DNA of 64,000 nt from Clostridium sp. (GTDB lineage Bacteria > Bacillota_A > Clostridia > Lachnospirales > Lachnospiraceae), in assembly GCA_023666975.1 (NCBI GenBank), contig JAMPAW010000005.1:10965-74964 (forward strand), written 5' to 3'. Under the pieces are notes generated by a model. It saw only the letters and a list, made by a program, of their open reading frames with translations, did not search any database and was not told where the DNA came from. The position numbers and the translations under genes were made by a program. Positions 47,353 through 55,217 of the stretch are shown here, in pieces. Positions within the stretch are counted from its first letter, which is position 1, and every line of letters begins with the position of its first letter.

Positions 47353-47765
47353 TTAACGTAAAGAGTGGTAAGTTCAAGATATCTACAATTATTGAACGAC
47401 CTCAAGAGTGTCCGTTCTGCGATCTTAAGATAGGTGATATATTATCAGTGGAAACAAATTTATTTAGTAGGAACAAGATGGTTAAAATAACCATTCATGG
47501 TAAAAATATTGATATCATAAAGTCTGAGAAAGATGCTGCGGATATTCTTAGAAGATTCCTGTATATAGATGATGAAATACATCTTAGCGAGCCAGCAAAA
47601 AAGAAAATAGAGGAATTATCATTAGTATGGGGAATGGATAAAGATTCTGTCTGCGATGATTTAATCCTTTCTGGATTGAACTTTTCTTCATTTATAGCAG
47701 ACTACCGAAAAGATAAAGAATACGCACTAAAATATTTGGAGGAGTTAATTAGCAGATATGAGTAA
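47349..47765 (+). CDS. Hypothetical protein (138 aa)
   Basis: N-terminal CPFCDLKIGD and beta strands, then a helical half (YIDDEIHLSEPAKKKIEELS). A single CxxC may bind zinc or be redox active. GGAGGTACCG precedes the ATG. Unknown. Confidence 0.5.
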   Translation: MINVKSGKFKISTIIERPQECPFCDLKIGDILSVETNLFSRNKMVKITIHGKNIDIIKSEKDAADILRRFLYIDDEIHLSEPAKKKIEELSLVWGMDKDSVCDDLILSGLNFSSFIADYRKDKEYALKYLEELISRYE

Positions 47766-47976
47766 ACCTGTATCAACTATAGAAGTTGATGGGTATTTCT
47801 ATGGATACCTCATTTCAATCATGCAAAAATACGACATTTGCATTGATTCGCTAAGCGAAATTAGCAAGAATCTTCAAAGCCTTACATCACTATACTCAGA
47901 TGAAGAATGTTCTCGCAAAATCAGGGATATGGAAAAACAAATCAAAGAAACATTAAATAAATTGGAGGGAAAATGA
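47758..47976 (+). CDS. Small helical protein (72 aa)
   Basis: MSKPVSTIEVDGYFYGYLIS..., ending in a charged coiled coil (MEKQIKETLNKLEGK). GGAG is about 14 nt upstream. Overlaps both neighbours by a few bases. Unknown. Confidence 0.5.
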   Translation: MSKPVSTIEVDGYFYGYLISIMQKYDICIDSLSEISKNLQSLTSLYSDEECSRKIRDMEKQIKETLNKLEGK

Positions 47977-48146
47977 CATACAGAGATATGACTTTTTGCA
48001 GTTCTTATAAAACTTGCCCACATAATTGTTTTCGCAAACTTACGGAAGTTGAGTTAAAAAAGATTTCAGAAAAAGGAGAATTGGTATCTTTTGCTGATTT
48101 CGAAGGAACTGAATATTGTGAAGGAAACAAAAATGATGGAAACTAA
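47973..48146 (+). CDS. Cys-rich small protein (57 aa)
   Basis: MTYRDMTFCSSYKTCPHNCF... gives C-x5-C-x3-C, with another Cys near EYCEGNK. Probable metal-binding peptide. GGAGGGAAA lies before the ATG; coupled by ATGA to the preceding gene. Confidence 0.5.
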   Translation: MTYRDMTFCSSYKTCPHNCFRKLTEVELKKISEKGELVSFADFEGTEYCEGNKNDGN

Positions 48147-48333
48147 ACCAGCAAAGATGCTAAAAGCTAGGCAAATAGAGACATTAAGGGAGCTTAATGA
48201 ATTTATTCGAGTGATAAGACCAGTTTTTATTACCGGAAGTGAGCCATATACAGTTATTTATGAGGTCGAAGCGCCAAGAACACTTCAGAACAAAGGTAAT
48301 GTATATAATATTTACAGTAAAGATCCTGCATAG
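48133..48333 (+). CDS. Small basic protein (66 aa)
   Basis: Start at 48133 (MMETKPAKMLKARQIETLRE), with AAGGA close upstream; the frame extends to 48091. Ends in beta strands with NVYNIYSKDPA. Unknown. Confidence 0.45.
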   Translation: MMETKPAKMLKARQIETLRELNEFIRVIRPVFITGSEPYTVIYEVEAPRTLQNKGNVYNIYSKDPA

Positions 48334-48363
48334 CAACAAAAATGTTACGAAAAGAGAGGTGAA

Positions 48364-48714
48364 ATGTTACAAATAACCAAAGAAGACATAATTAAGATGT
48401 TTTTGGAAAATCTCAACATACATCAATTCGTAGATGCACTTTGTGATGATAAAGATTGGCTCGATAGATCTATTGCAAAGCCTGTTGCCGAGCAGTTATC
48501 CCCACAAATAACTGCTAAGGATATTATTCATGAGGCGGCGGAGATGATCTGTGGTGAAATAGATTGGAAAGATGTCGAACGGCAAATCGCAAATAACATA
48601 ACAGACAGAATCATGGAAAATAAGAATTTTGAAGTCAGAATAGAGGATATTAGCTCCACAAAGTGTGATAAAACAACACCAACTGGAGAAGAACAACTAG
48701 AGATGTCTGAATAG
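48364..48714 (+). CDS. Hypothetical acidic helical protein (116 aa)
   Basis: MLQITKEDIIKMFLENLNIH..., acidic helices throughout and a Thr/Glu-rich end. GAGAGGTGAA before the ATG. Unknown. Confidence 0.5.
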   Translation: MLQITKEDIIKMFLENLNIHQFVDALCDDKDWLDRSIAKPVAEQLSPQITAKDIIHEAAEMICGEIDWKDVERQIANNITDRIMENKNFEVRIEDISSTKCDKTTPTGEEQLEMSE

Positions 48715-48723
48715 GAGAAAAAA

Positions 48724-48972
48724 ATGGAAATTAATGCAACAAGTAAATTCGATAAAGACGACATGGTATATTATACCAAGCAACAGAATGGAAAATTAAC
48801 ACTTTTACTCACAAAGGCTAAGGTAATAAAAGTTAATTTCATTGATAACACTAAATTTACCTACCTTTTATCTATCGAGGGTATGGATAAGTCTCTCTGG
48901 GCTAACGAAGACGATCTATATGCAACAAAGCAAGACTTCATAGACGCTATATCAGAAGTAATTCCTGAGTAA
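48724..48972 (+). CDS. Small beta-barrel-like protein (82 aa)
   Basis: MEINATSKFDKDDMVYYTKQ..., strands typical of small SH3 or KOW-like folds: DDMVYY, LLLTKAKVIKVNF, YLLSIEG. TAGGAG upstream. Stands directly before a late-type promoter. Unknown. Confidence 0.5.
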   Translation: MEINATSKFDKDDMVYYTKQQNGKLTLLLTKAKVIKVNFIDNTKFTYLLSIEGMDKSLWANEDDLYATKQDFIDAISEVIPE

Positions 48973-48973
48973 T

Positions 48974-49002
48974 TTGACAAAATAGACGAAAAATGGTACT
49001 TT
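48974..49002 (+). promoter_or_regulatory. Late-type promoter (plus)
   Basis: TTGACAaaata -35 (from 48974), 17-bp spacer, TACTTT (48997-49002). The -35 extension matches the promoters of the virion genes on the other strand. Confidence 0.55.
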
Positions 49003-49024
49003 TTCTCCATTAAGGAGATTAAGT

Positions 49025-49555
49025 ATGCCAAAATTACGACCTATTTTAGAGCAAACAGACAGCGATGGTAAGTTTGCTTATCCATATTTCGCAAGATTAA
49101 TAAATAAATACATCAAAGACAACTTTATGACCTACCGTAAGGTTATTGGTCCGGATAAAGTTCCTCTTAAAGACGCTAGGGGTAATGATATTCATGAAAA
49201 AAACGTAGTCAGTATCCCTGGCTTTTGTTGCTTTGCAGGAATAGACTGTGAGGAGGATTTCTGGAAGCTCATGCAACATCCAGACAGAAAGTATGCCAGA
49301 CTAGGAAAAAAACTCGTCACACACATAAAAACGCAGATGCAAGACCTTCTTGTAAATGATAAAAACAATAGCTATGCCTCTCTGATAGGGAAAACATACT
49401 TTCCAGAAGATGAAGACGCTGAAACTCTCACAAAGATCCCAGAAAAAGCCAAATCTGACGAGACAGAGGTAAATTTAGGCTCTGAGCTATCAAAACTCGA
49501 TGATAAAGAACGATTACAAGCAATGAGGCAGATTAGGGATTTACTCAAAAGGTAA
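49025..49555 (+). CDS. Possible terminase small subunit (176 aa)
   Basis: The middle GFCCFAGIDCEEDFWKLMQH (about residues 60-79) looks like the helix-turn-helix of small terminases (EGFCLYLGI...F..W), followed by RKYARLGKKLVTHIKTQMQD and SYASLIGKTYFPEDEDAETL. The C-terminus is a charged helix ending MRQIRDLLKR. It has a late-type promoter, AAGGAG before the ATG and a terminator after it, so it is a one-gene late unit. Against: terL is 5 kb away on the other strand. No other small terminase is visible in the window. Confidence 0.45.
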   Translation: MPKLRPILEQTDSDGKFAYPYFARLINKYIKDNFMTYRKVIGPDKVPLKDARGNDIHEKNVVSIPGFCCFAGIDCEEDFWKLMQHPDRKYARLGKKLVTHIKTQMQDLLVNDKNNSYASLIGKTYFPEDEDAETLTKIPEKAKSDETEVNLGSELSKLDDKERLQAMRQIRDLLKR

Positions 49556-49558
49556 GTA

Positions 49559-49586
49559 TTGACTTGTCAATAAATACAGTTAAAAT
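49559..49586 (+). promoter_or_regulatory. Promoter overlapping the start of a terminator
   Basis: TTGACT (49559-49564), 16-bp spacer, TAAAAT (49581-49586). Transcription would begin inside the terminator stem at 49588-49612, so the transcript would not form the whole hairpin and could reach the gene at 49710. Confidence 0.4.
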
Positions 49587-49587
49587 G

Positions 49588-49618
49588 TGGGTATAGGACT
49601 ATGCTATACCCATTTTTT
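49588..49618 (+). terminator. Rho-independent terminator
   Basis: 9-bp perfect stem TGGGTATAG/CTATACCCA, 7-nt loop, T6 tail, following the small-terminase candidate. Confidence 0.85.
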
Positions 49619-49709
49619 ATCAAGAAATTATCATGCGATGCCGATATTTCTGGCATCGTATTTATTCAGGACATTATTGGCAGATAAGCAAAATTATAAG
49701 GAACATAGA

Positions 49710-50216
49710 ATGGAAGAGTTCATATCAGTATTTGGAAAAACAGAAGAGGAAATCACCCAAAAAGTCTCAGAAAAAGAAAGGGTGGGGTGGACTGTTTGGT
49801 CTCCCATATCCAGACATGAGGTGTATGGACTCTATCAGACTCTCTCTAGGAAGACCGTACAGAGCAAAAAAATAGAATCACTTACCGACCTACAGAAAAA
49901 AGTAATGAAACTCTTCTCAAGCGAATTTAACATCGTTTTTACAGAAGATGTTCCTCTAGATGAGTTTATTGCTGCACTCAGAAAGATACTTAACTACCGT
50001 AGATCGCTAAAAACAGTCGATCAGAAGAGAGATTTCTTATTAAAAGTCCTAAGAAAAGGATTTGACAAGTTACTCCCTACCAAAGCAGTAGAAAATCACA
50101 AAAGATCACAACAAGCAATCAAAGCAGCAGATAAAAAATACGCTAAAGAACGCCGGAAAACAAAGAGAGATACCCATAAAAAGAAAGACATTATCACTGC
50201 CAAGTTCTCTCTGTAG
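49710..50216 (+). CDS. Hypothetical basic protein (168 aa)
   Basis: Start at 49710 (MEEFISVFGKTEEEITQKVS) with AAGGA 7 nt upstream; the open frame from 49587 lies in a terminator. Helical with SRHEVYGLYQTLSRKTVQSK and a very basic C-terminal third (KYAKERRKTKRDTHKKKD), suggesting nucleic-acid binding. A 7-bp hairpin (49636-49658) is in its leader. Unknown. Confidence 0.5.
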   Translation: MEEFISVFGKTEEEITQKVSEKERVGWTVWSPISRHEVYGLYQTLSRKTVQSKKIESLTDLQKKVMKLFSSEFNIVFTEDVPLDEFIAALRKILNYRRSLKTVDQKRDFLLKVLRKGFDKLLPTKAVENHKRSQQAIKAADKKYAKERRKTKRDTHKKKDIITAKFSL

Positions 50217-50221
50217 TCGAC

Positions 50222-50250
50222 TTGAAAAAATCTCAAAATTATGGTATAGT
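50222..50250 (+). promoter_or_regulatory. Strong promoter before an untranslated segment
   Basis: TTGAAA (50222-50227), 17-bp spacer, TATAGT (50245-50250). Confidence 0.65.
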
Positions 50251-50256
50251 ATACTT

Positions 50257-50640
50257 ACTCATGGACCTCATAAAAAGATAGGTTGGCTCTCAGGGTTATA
50301 AACCGTTAAATACTAGATGAAATATGCTAGTTTCCTATCACCGTCCCATGTACTGACAAATGCCGAGAAAATCGTTAACCATGCGATGGGGAAATCTCTT
50401 CAGTTTTGTTTGCATAGAATTGAAGCCCTAACATTACACGCTGCCAAGTCCACCTTGGGTAAACTGTTCCGCAAGATATACCGCACAACCTCTATCTACT
50501 ACCAAGTAAGGAACAATGCAAATTTAATTTACTGCCATATACACTGGTGGTGGAATCTATCCAAAGCACTACTCCAGTAACTCATACAACCATCGTTCTG
50601 GTTGTTGATGTTACGTATATCACATACTAACGTATAATCT
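50257..50640 (+). ncRNA. Candidate structured untranslated transcript
   Basis: This stretch has about 43% G+C over 50341-50580, clearly above the AT-rich surroundings. It contains several small hairpins (ACTAG...CTAGT, CCAAG/CTTGG, ACAACC/GGTTGT). An 87-codon frame at 50317-50580 has no ribosome site, almost no Glu and no Asp, and an odd His/Trp/Tyr/Ile content, so it looks untranslated. Extent at the 3' end is uncertain; the next terminator is at 50728. Confidence 0.35.
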
Positions 50641-50662
50641 ATACACAAGTCAGATATAGGTG

Positions 50663-50691
50663 TTGACATTAATACAGTATTATCGTAATCT
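50663..50691 (+). promoter_or_regulatory. Consensus promoter of a second short RNA
   Basis: TTGACA (50663-50668), 17-bp spacer, TAATCT (50686-50691). Confidence 0.7.
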
Positions 50692-50697
50692 GTAAGT

Positions 50698-50757
50698 GGT
50701 TACGTATTGTATGTGGTACAATCAAAAGCTCAACGCTAATTTGTGTTGGGCTTTTTC
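50698..50757 (+). ncRNA. Candidate small RNA (about 60 nt)
   Basis: Transcript bounded by the consensus promoter and the terminator. It has a 6-bp hairpin ATTGTA-TGTGG-TACAAT (50706-50722), a short CAAA linker and the terminator stem. No ORF. Function unknown; the exposed TGTGG loop may be the pairing site. Confidence 0.5.
50728..50757 (+). terminator. Rho-independent terminator
   Basis: 10-bp stem AGCTCAACGC/GTGTTGGGCT (two G-T pairs), 6-nt loop and a T-rich tail. Confidence 0.8.
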
Positions 50758-51302
50758 TTTTATGACGAAATATGATGATTATAATAGCTATAGTAAATAC
50801 AGTAAATAGTATTAGTGCATAAGCAACGCCAGAATAGACAAAAAACAATTGGGAAAAATTGACGGGTTGGGGACGGAAACCACCGGATACAATAAAACAA
50901 GTAAAATCAAGCACTTAATCGATATTAATATTATACATAATGCATATTATGCGACAAACTATAAAACACACTAAAACAAATATATAGAATTAGTAATATT
51001 ATCGATTAAAGATTGTTTTAACTTAGATAGAAAGCGATTGGAAAAGATTGCATATTAAACTAGCTGAAGTGTCGTGTTTCTTCTGTGTGGGCTTAAAATA
51101 CGCCTTAAAATTGATTTACTGATTTTGAATGTTAGATTTTGAGGTTTTAGAGACTAAAAAACAATAAAAAATCCCCTATAAAACAAACCACAAAACACTT
51201 ATAACCTTGATAACAATAAATAAATTGTGTGTATAAAATAACAAAAACAAATCTTCTCTGATTATGTTTTCTAATATTTAGGAACGCAATCCGGATAAAA
51301 AG
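50758..51302. other. AT-rich untranslated stretch
   Basis: About 545 bp with no credible ORF on either strand. It is very AT-rich and holds short A/T runs and no clear repeat. Nothing further can be named. Confidence 0.5.
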
Positions 51303-51333
51303 AAACCCGGATCGAGATTAGAATCGGGTTTTT
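51303..51333. terminator. Bidirectional terminator
   Basis: AAACCC(G)GAT/ATCGGGTTT stem with T-rich tails on both strands. It follows the FtsK-like gene on the minus strand. Confidence 0.7.
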
Positions 51334-51421
51334 AACAGAAAAAATAAAGATATTATTGACAATAAGCGTCCTAAAGGCGGAACAAGAATCGAACAGAAGA
51401 AAGACAAGAAAATAAGTTTAT

Positions 51422-52600
51422 TCAATTCCAATATCCGTTGATACGTAAATATATTAGTCCAGCAAAGCCCAATATTAAACCTAAAGCAGGATTAACGGAG
51501 CCTAACAAATAAATGGCGATTAATGTTAACCAAAATACAACATCGAGGTTTTTTCTGTTATCTTCTGGAGTTTCTTCTTTTGCCTCTACAAATACAATTT
51601 TATTAATTTTGCTTGTAATATCTTTTATTTGAGTGTCGGAGATAAAAGCGCCTGCGATTCGTTGCGGTTGTTTTCCCGGCTGATAGAGTAAGCAATCTCC
51701 CTGTCCTGTTAAGTCTTCAGCTCCGGAGTCGTCTATGATAACACGCGAATCCATTGTGTTCGATACTTGAAAAGCCAACCGCGTCGGAATATTTGCCTTT
51801 ATTACTCCAGTGATAACATCAACGGAAGGACGTTGAGTCGCAAGGATTAAATGAATACCTGCTGCACGTGCTTTTTGTGTTATTCTTTGGGCTGCCGATT
51901 CTATTTGCTTTTTATTGCTTGTCATCAAGTCCGCAAACTCGTCAATAATACAAACAATAAACGGCATTTTCCCGCCTTGCTTATGATAATCTTGAATATT
52001 ACGAACTCCAGCAGTTGCGAGTGTATTATATCTTGATTCCATTTCATTAACAAGTATATTCAAGGCATTTACCGCTTGTTCTGCTTCAGTGATAACCGGC
52101 AAATATAAATTTGCAATATTATTGTATGGAGTAAATTCGACTTTTTTTACATCTACTAAAACAAGTTTTAACTCTTCAGACGTAAACTTCTTCAATAGTG
52201 AACAAATAGCCGAGTTAATAAAAACAGATTTTCCTGATCCTGTAGTTCCTGCAACGAGTAAATGCGGCGCTTTCTGCAAGTCTAAAAACACTTGATTTCC
52301 TTCGATTCCTTCACCGACAGCAAGAGAAAGCCCCTTTTGTGGTGTAAAGTCGTTAAAATCAACCGTGCGCGATTCGTCTTTTGGCAAGTCAAAAGCGACA
52401 TATTCGCCGCATCTAGAAACGGCACAAGAAGCAACTCCGAGTCTTAAACAAACATCTTCAGCTAAATTTTTGATTTTAGAGAATTTTATCCCCTCTTTAG
52501 GAATAAACAAAAATCTTTTGACTTTTGCGGCGTCAATACATCCGGCAACCTCTCCAGCAATTCCGAAAGATTCAAGAGTTCTTTTAAGTCTGTTTTCCAT
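51422..52600 (-). CDS. FtsK/SpoIIIE-like DNA translocase with C-terminal membrane hairpin
   Basis: 392 aa. Residues 1-100 carry a short FtsK alpha/beta-like part. Walker A is LLVAGTTGSGKSVFIN (about 114-129), Walker B is FIVCIIDEFADLM (about 215-227), then RAAGIHLILATQRPSVDVIT and the beta-domain ending ...ISDTQIKDI. The DNA-recognition gamma domain is missing. The C-terminus has two hydrophobic spans (VVFWLTLIAIYLLGSV and GLILGFAGLIYLRI), the reverse of cellular FtsK where membrane spans are N-terminal. May pump or resolve phage DNA, or interfere with host segregation. Alone among small unknown genes. Confidence 0.8.
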   Translation of the reverse strand: MENRLKRTLESFGIAGEVAGCIDAAKVKRFLFIPKEGIKFSKIKNLAEDVCLRLGVASCAVSRCGEYVAFDLPKDESRTVDFNDFTPQKGLSLAVGEGIEGNQVFLDLQKAPHLLVAGTTGSGKSVFINSAICSLLKKFTSEELKLVLVDVKKVEFTPYNNIANLYLPVITEAEQAVNALNILVNEMESRYNTLATAGVRNIQDYHKQGGKMPFIVCIIDEFADLMTSNKKQIESAAQRITQKARAAGIHLILATQRPSVDVITGVIKANIPTRLAFQVSNTMDSRVIIDDSGAEDLTGQGDCLLYQPGKQPQRIAGAFISDTQIKDITSKINKIVFVEAKEETPEDNRKNLDVVFWLTLIAIYLLGSVNPALGLILGFAGLIYLRINGYWN

Positions 52601-52662
52601 TGTCTTAATATCTCCATTTAATCAGCAGTTCAAGAAATAACTTGTCTCTGTCTTTCATTGTT

Positions 52663-52851
52663 TCACTCTATTGTTTCAAAGCAACTTAAAATATCTCTGA
52701 CAACACTAATCAAATAATATTGATCTTTTGTATAGTTCTTATTGTGAGATTCTAAAAAGCTCATTGTTTTGTTGACAAAATCAAACAATTCTTTTTTATT
52801 CTCAAATTTAAAGCCTAATTTGTGCAATTTTTTCTTATTAAGTTTTACCAT
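52663..52851 (-). CDS. Small helical protein (62 aa)
   Basis: MVKLNKKKLHKLGFKFENKK... basic start, amphipathic helices, acidic end SCFETIE. Follows the 52888 gene in the same operon. Unknown. Confidence 0.5.
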   Translation of the reverse strand: MVKLNKKKLHKLGFKFENKKELFDFVNKTMSFLESHNKNYTKDQYYLISVVRDILSCFETIE

Positions 52852-52887
52852 GTTTAACCCTCCTTATAAAAAGCGTCTAAAGCCTTT

Positions 52888-53292
52888 TTATTTTTTGCCG
52901 CCTGCAATAAATTTTCTTGTTATCTCGAGTAGCGGCGGATTACAAGAATCCGTATATTCAATCCCGGGATTGATCTCGATTAATTCATCCGAACACTCGC
53001 AAGAAACATAATCCCAACCCGTGCCGTAGTGATCAACACACAAAACAAAGCAATCAAGATTATTAGAGTAACTGAATTTAAGCCCAAAATTTTTCTCAAG
53101 ATATTCAACATCACCCAGGCTCGCATCTGTAATATAAAATTGATATAGATCAATATAACAATCATTTTCTTCATTATACGTTTCGAATCTGCATTCATCC
53201 CAAAACCCCTCTTCATTTTGGACATCATTCGCTAAAATATAGCTATTATTAAGCCATTTTGTCGCGATTCTATATGTTGTGTATTTTGTCAT
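52888..53292 (-). CDS. Hypothetical Cys/Tyr/Asn-rich protein (134 aa)
   Basis: MTKYTTYRIATKWLNNSYIL... with many Asp/Asn/Tyr and GTGWDYVSCECSDELIEINP. Beta-rich. Unknown; reminiscent of immunity-type small phage proteins only by size. Confidence 0.5.
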   Translation of the reverse strand: MTKYTTYRIATKWLNNSYILANDVQNEEGFWDECRFETYNEENDCYIDLYQFYITDASLGDVEYLEKNFGLKFSYSNNLDCFVLCVDHYGTGWDYVSCECSDELIEINPGIEYTDSCNPPLLEITRKFIAGGKK

Positions 53293-53304
53293 TTTATTTC
53301 TCCA

Positions 53305-53619
53305 TTATCTAACTTTTGCAATTTTTGTTTCTGTTCCGTCCCATTTCTCGCCATTTAGAAACCAAACGTATTTTTTTTGAGAAATAGAAACACCCGGAAG
53401 GCTGTTCAATCTTTCTTTTGTTGTTGCTGTAAAATAACCGCAATTACAAATATAAAGAATTCCTGATTTATCAATTCTTGCGATTCTGTTTCCGAAAAGA
53501 TACAAACAAGTATTTTCCTCACCGTTTACAACATCACGACAAACGACAGTATTTTTTTGTCTGAACGTTTCACCACTTAAAAATCTATTTCTTGCTATTT
53601 CTGTAATTATTCTTGACAT
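53305..53619 (-). CDS. Hypothetical protein (104 aa)
   Basis: MSRIITEIARNRFLSGETFR... with VVNGEENTCLYLFGNRIARI and GYFTATTKERLNSLPGVSIS, a pattern I recall from small phage proteins of unknown function near plasmid-like modules (an ArdC- or DUF-type beta domain). Has its own promoter. Unknown. Confidence 0.5.
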   Translation of the reverse strand: MSRIITEIARNRFLSGETFRQKNTVVCRDVVNGEENTCLYLFGNRIARIDKSGILYICNCGYFTATTKERLNSLPGVSISQKKYVWFLNGEKWDGTETKIAKVR

Positions 53620-53669
53620 TTTTTACTCCTCCTATTTAATAACTTACTCTTTGCTTTCCTCTTGTCTTT

Positions 53670-53698
53670 ACATTAACAATAAATATTTTTATTGTCAA
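53670..53698 (-). promoter_or_regulatory. Promoter (minus)
   Basis: TTGACA (53693-53698), 17-bp spacer, TAATGT (53670-53675). Confidence 0.6.
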
Positions 53699-53728
53699 TA
53701 CATAAAATTAAAATAATTGTGATTTTTT

Positions 53729-54025
53729 TTATACATTCAAATCAATAAAAATATCATTTCCGCAATAATATGCATTTTGTAGATTATTAAAGACATCGTA
53801 AAAGAATATATCGGCGCGAATACTTTTATAAAATAGACTAACGCCCTCGCTGTTAATTGTTTCTAATTCAATATCTTTAATGTTTTTAACACTATTAACA
53901 AACTCTTCAAAAGATAGTTTCAAAGCGTTGTTTCTTTCCAATATATCCAATAAATTATACAAATCTTTGTAACCTTCCGCTAAATATTTTGTTCTTTCTT
54001 TTACTTCTTTTAACATTTTCTTCAC
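53729..54025 (-). CDS. Hypothetical helical protein (98 aa)
   Basis: MKKMLKEVKERTKYLAEGYK..., basic then amphipathic helices and a beta end (AYYCGNDIFIDLNV). Unknown. Confidence 0.5.
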   Translation of the reverse strand: MKKMLKEVKERTKYLAEGYKDLYNLLDILERNNALKLSFEEFVNSVKNIKDIELETINSEGVSLFYKSIRADIFFYDVFNNLQNAYYCGNDIFIDLNV

Positions 54026-54027
54026 TC

Positions 54028-54216
54028 CTATTCTAAAATTAATCTACAGTCTTTTTTATTTGTTGATTCATCGTTTTGGCACTCATAAAAAGCGTTTATA
54101 TTCTCTCCATGTTCTGCTATTCTTTGACTTTTCCCAACAGCAACAGAAACCGCAAAAATAAGAGAGAGAGTCAAAACAAAAGAAACTAAAAAAGACTTAA
54201 TAAAATATTTATTCAT
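54028..54216 (-). CDS. Small exported or anchored protein (62 aa)
   Basis: N-terminal hydrophobic helix SFLVSFVLTLSLIFAVSVAV, then a Cys-containing soluble tail (CQNDESTNKKDC). Possible periplasmic peptide with a disulfide. Promoter directly upstream. Confidence 0.55.
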   Translation of the reverse strand: MNKYFIKSFLVSFVLTLSLIFAVSVAVGKSQRIAEHGENINAFYECQNDESTNKKDCRLILE

Positions 54217-54246
54217 TTTTCACCTCGTTATTTATTAACTGCCTTT

Positions 54247-54275
54247 AGATTAACAACAAATAAAATAATTGTCAA
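54247..54275 (-). promoter_or_regulatory. Promoter (minus)
   Basis: TTGACA (54270-54275), 17-bp spacer, TAATCT (54247-54252). Confidence 0.7.
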
Positions 54276-54425
54276 TAACATTTTTCAATATCTTTGTTTT
54301 TTTATCCGGAAACTTTCCCAAACACTAAAATAAAAAATTGCCAAATCCTAAAACGAAAAACCGCCAAAGATGAAAACGATCGCACACCCAAAAAAACAAG
54401 CCAAAACTGCATAACTCAGATTTAT

Positions 54426-54480
54426 ATCGCTCAGACTCTATCGCTCAGATTCGCATCGCTGTTTAGAATTTTCTATCGCT
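54426..54480. repeat. ATCGCT direct repeats
   Basis: Four ATCGCT copies; the first two read ATCGCTCAGA and the last two ATCGCTGTT. Confidence 0.4.
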
Positions 54481-54630
54481 GTTAAAATTTTTCCTATAGC
54501 CCTTAAATTTTCGGGAGCCATTGCTTTATATTTTTTTTACTGAACAAGTGGAAAAAATCTTATCACCCTATATTTTTTACAGCACAAAGTAAAAACTCCA
54601 TAACTCTACAAAGTTTTTATCTCTTGGCAT

Positions 54631-54665
54631 AAAAAAACTCTACGTCTATTATTTTAGTCGTAGAG
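54631..54665 (-). terminator. Terminator (minus)
   Basis: 7-bp stem CTCTACG/CGTAGAG and T7 on the minus strand. Confidence 0.6.
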
Positions 54666-55175
54666 AGCGTTATTTGTGTTTTATGGATAATATATTGCTC
54701 GTTATGTAACTTTCCTCTGTGCGGGGCGAAAAACGTCGTTTAATGCGACACATATCCTTATGATGCGAACATATACTTTCTATGCCAATGTCTACTTTTA
54801 TTATCAATGTATATTTTGCTATTAGCTTATAGTCTATTCTAGTCTAATATTGGTATTTTTTGAAAACGTCATTTTTGAAAAGTGTTCTGAAAAATTCTGA
54901 AAATCTATTTATCTCAACGGACCTGGGTTAGGAATAGGGGGCTTAGGAACTATGGGGCTAGGGATTTTTGATTAATGAAATGCTGGCTTTTTTGAGGAAC
55001 TTTCCTCCGCTATGGGGAATTCCCGTAGCAGTCTTATTCAGTCAATAGTAGGGGAGTTCCATAGCAAACTATAGGCTTATAATTGTCCGATGTTTTTTCC
55101 TTGTAAATAAAGGGCTTCAGAGATTTAGGAGATAAAAAATGTCCGAGACTTAAAACACACTTAACAAACCAAACA

Positions 55176-55217
55176 AAAACAGGATAATGTAAAATGCATT
55201 TAACACTATCCTTGTTT
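55176..55217 (-). terminator. Terminator (minus) after the right-arm operon
   Basis: Long near-palindrome with AAACAGGATA/TATCCTTGTTT arms and inner ATGCAT, followed by a T-rich run on the minus strand, 16 bp past the last stop. Confidence 0.55.

Noticed and set aside
49587..49709. N-terminal extension of the 49710 gene from a GTG at 49587
   Set aside because: The extension is encoded by a perfect terminator hairpin and a second hairpin; ATG 49710 has a good ribosome site.
50317..50580. 87-codon ORF in the 50-kb untranslated region
   Set aside because: No ribosome site, abnormal composition (no Asp, many His/Trp/Tyr) and a promoter placed for an RNA; kept as part of a ncRNA candidate.
54921..54963. 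G-quadruplex
   Set aside because: G-runs are separated by loops of about 9, 12 and 3 nt, and some runs are only two G; a stable quadruplex is unlikely.
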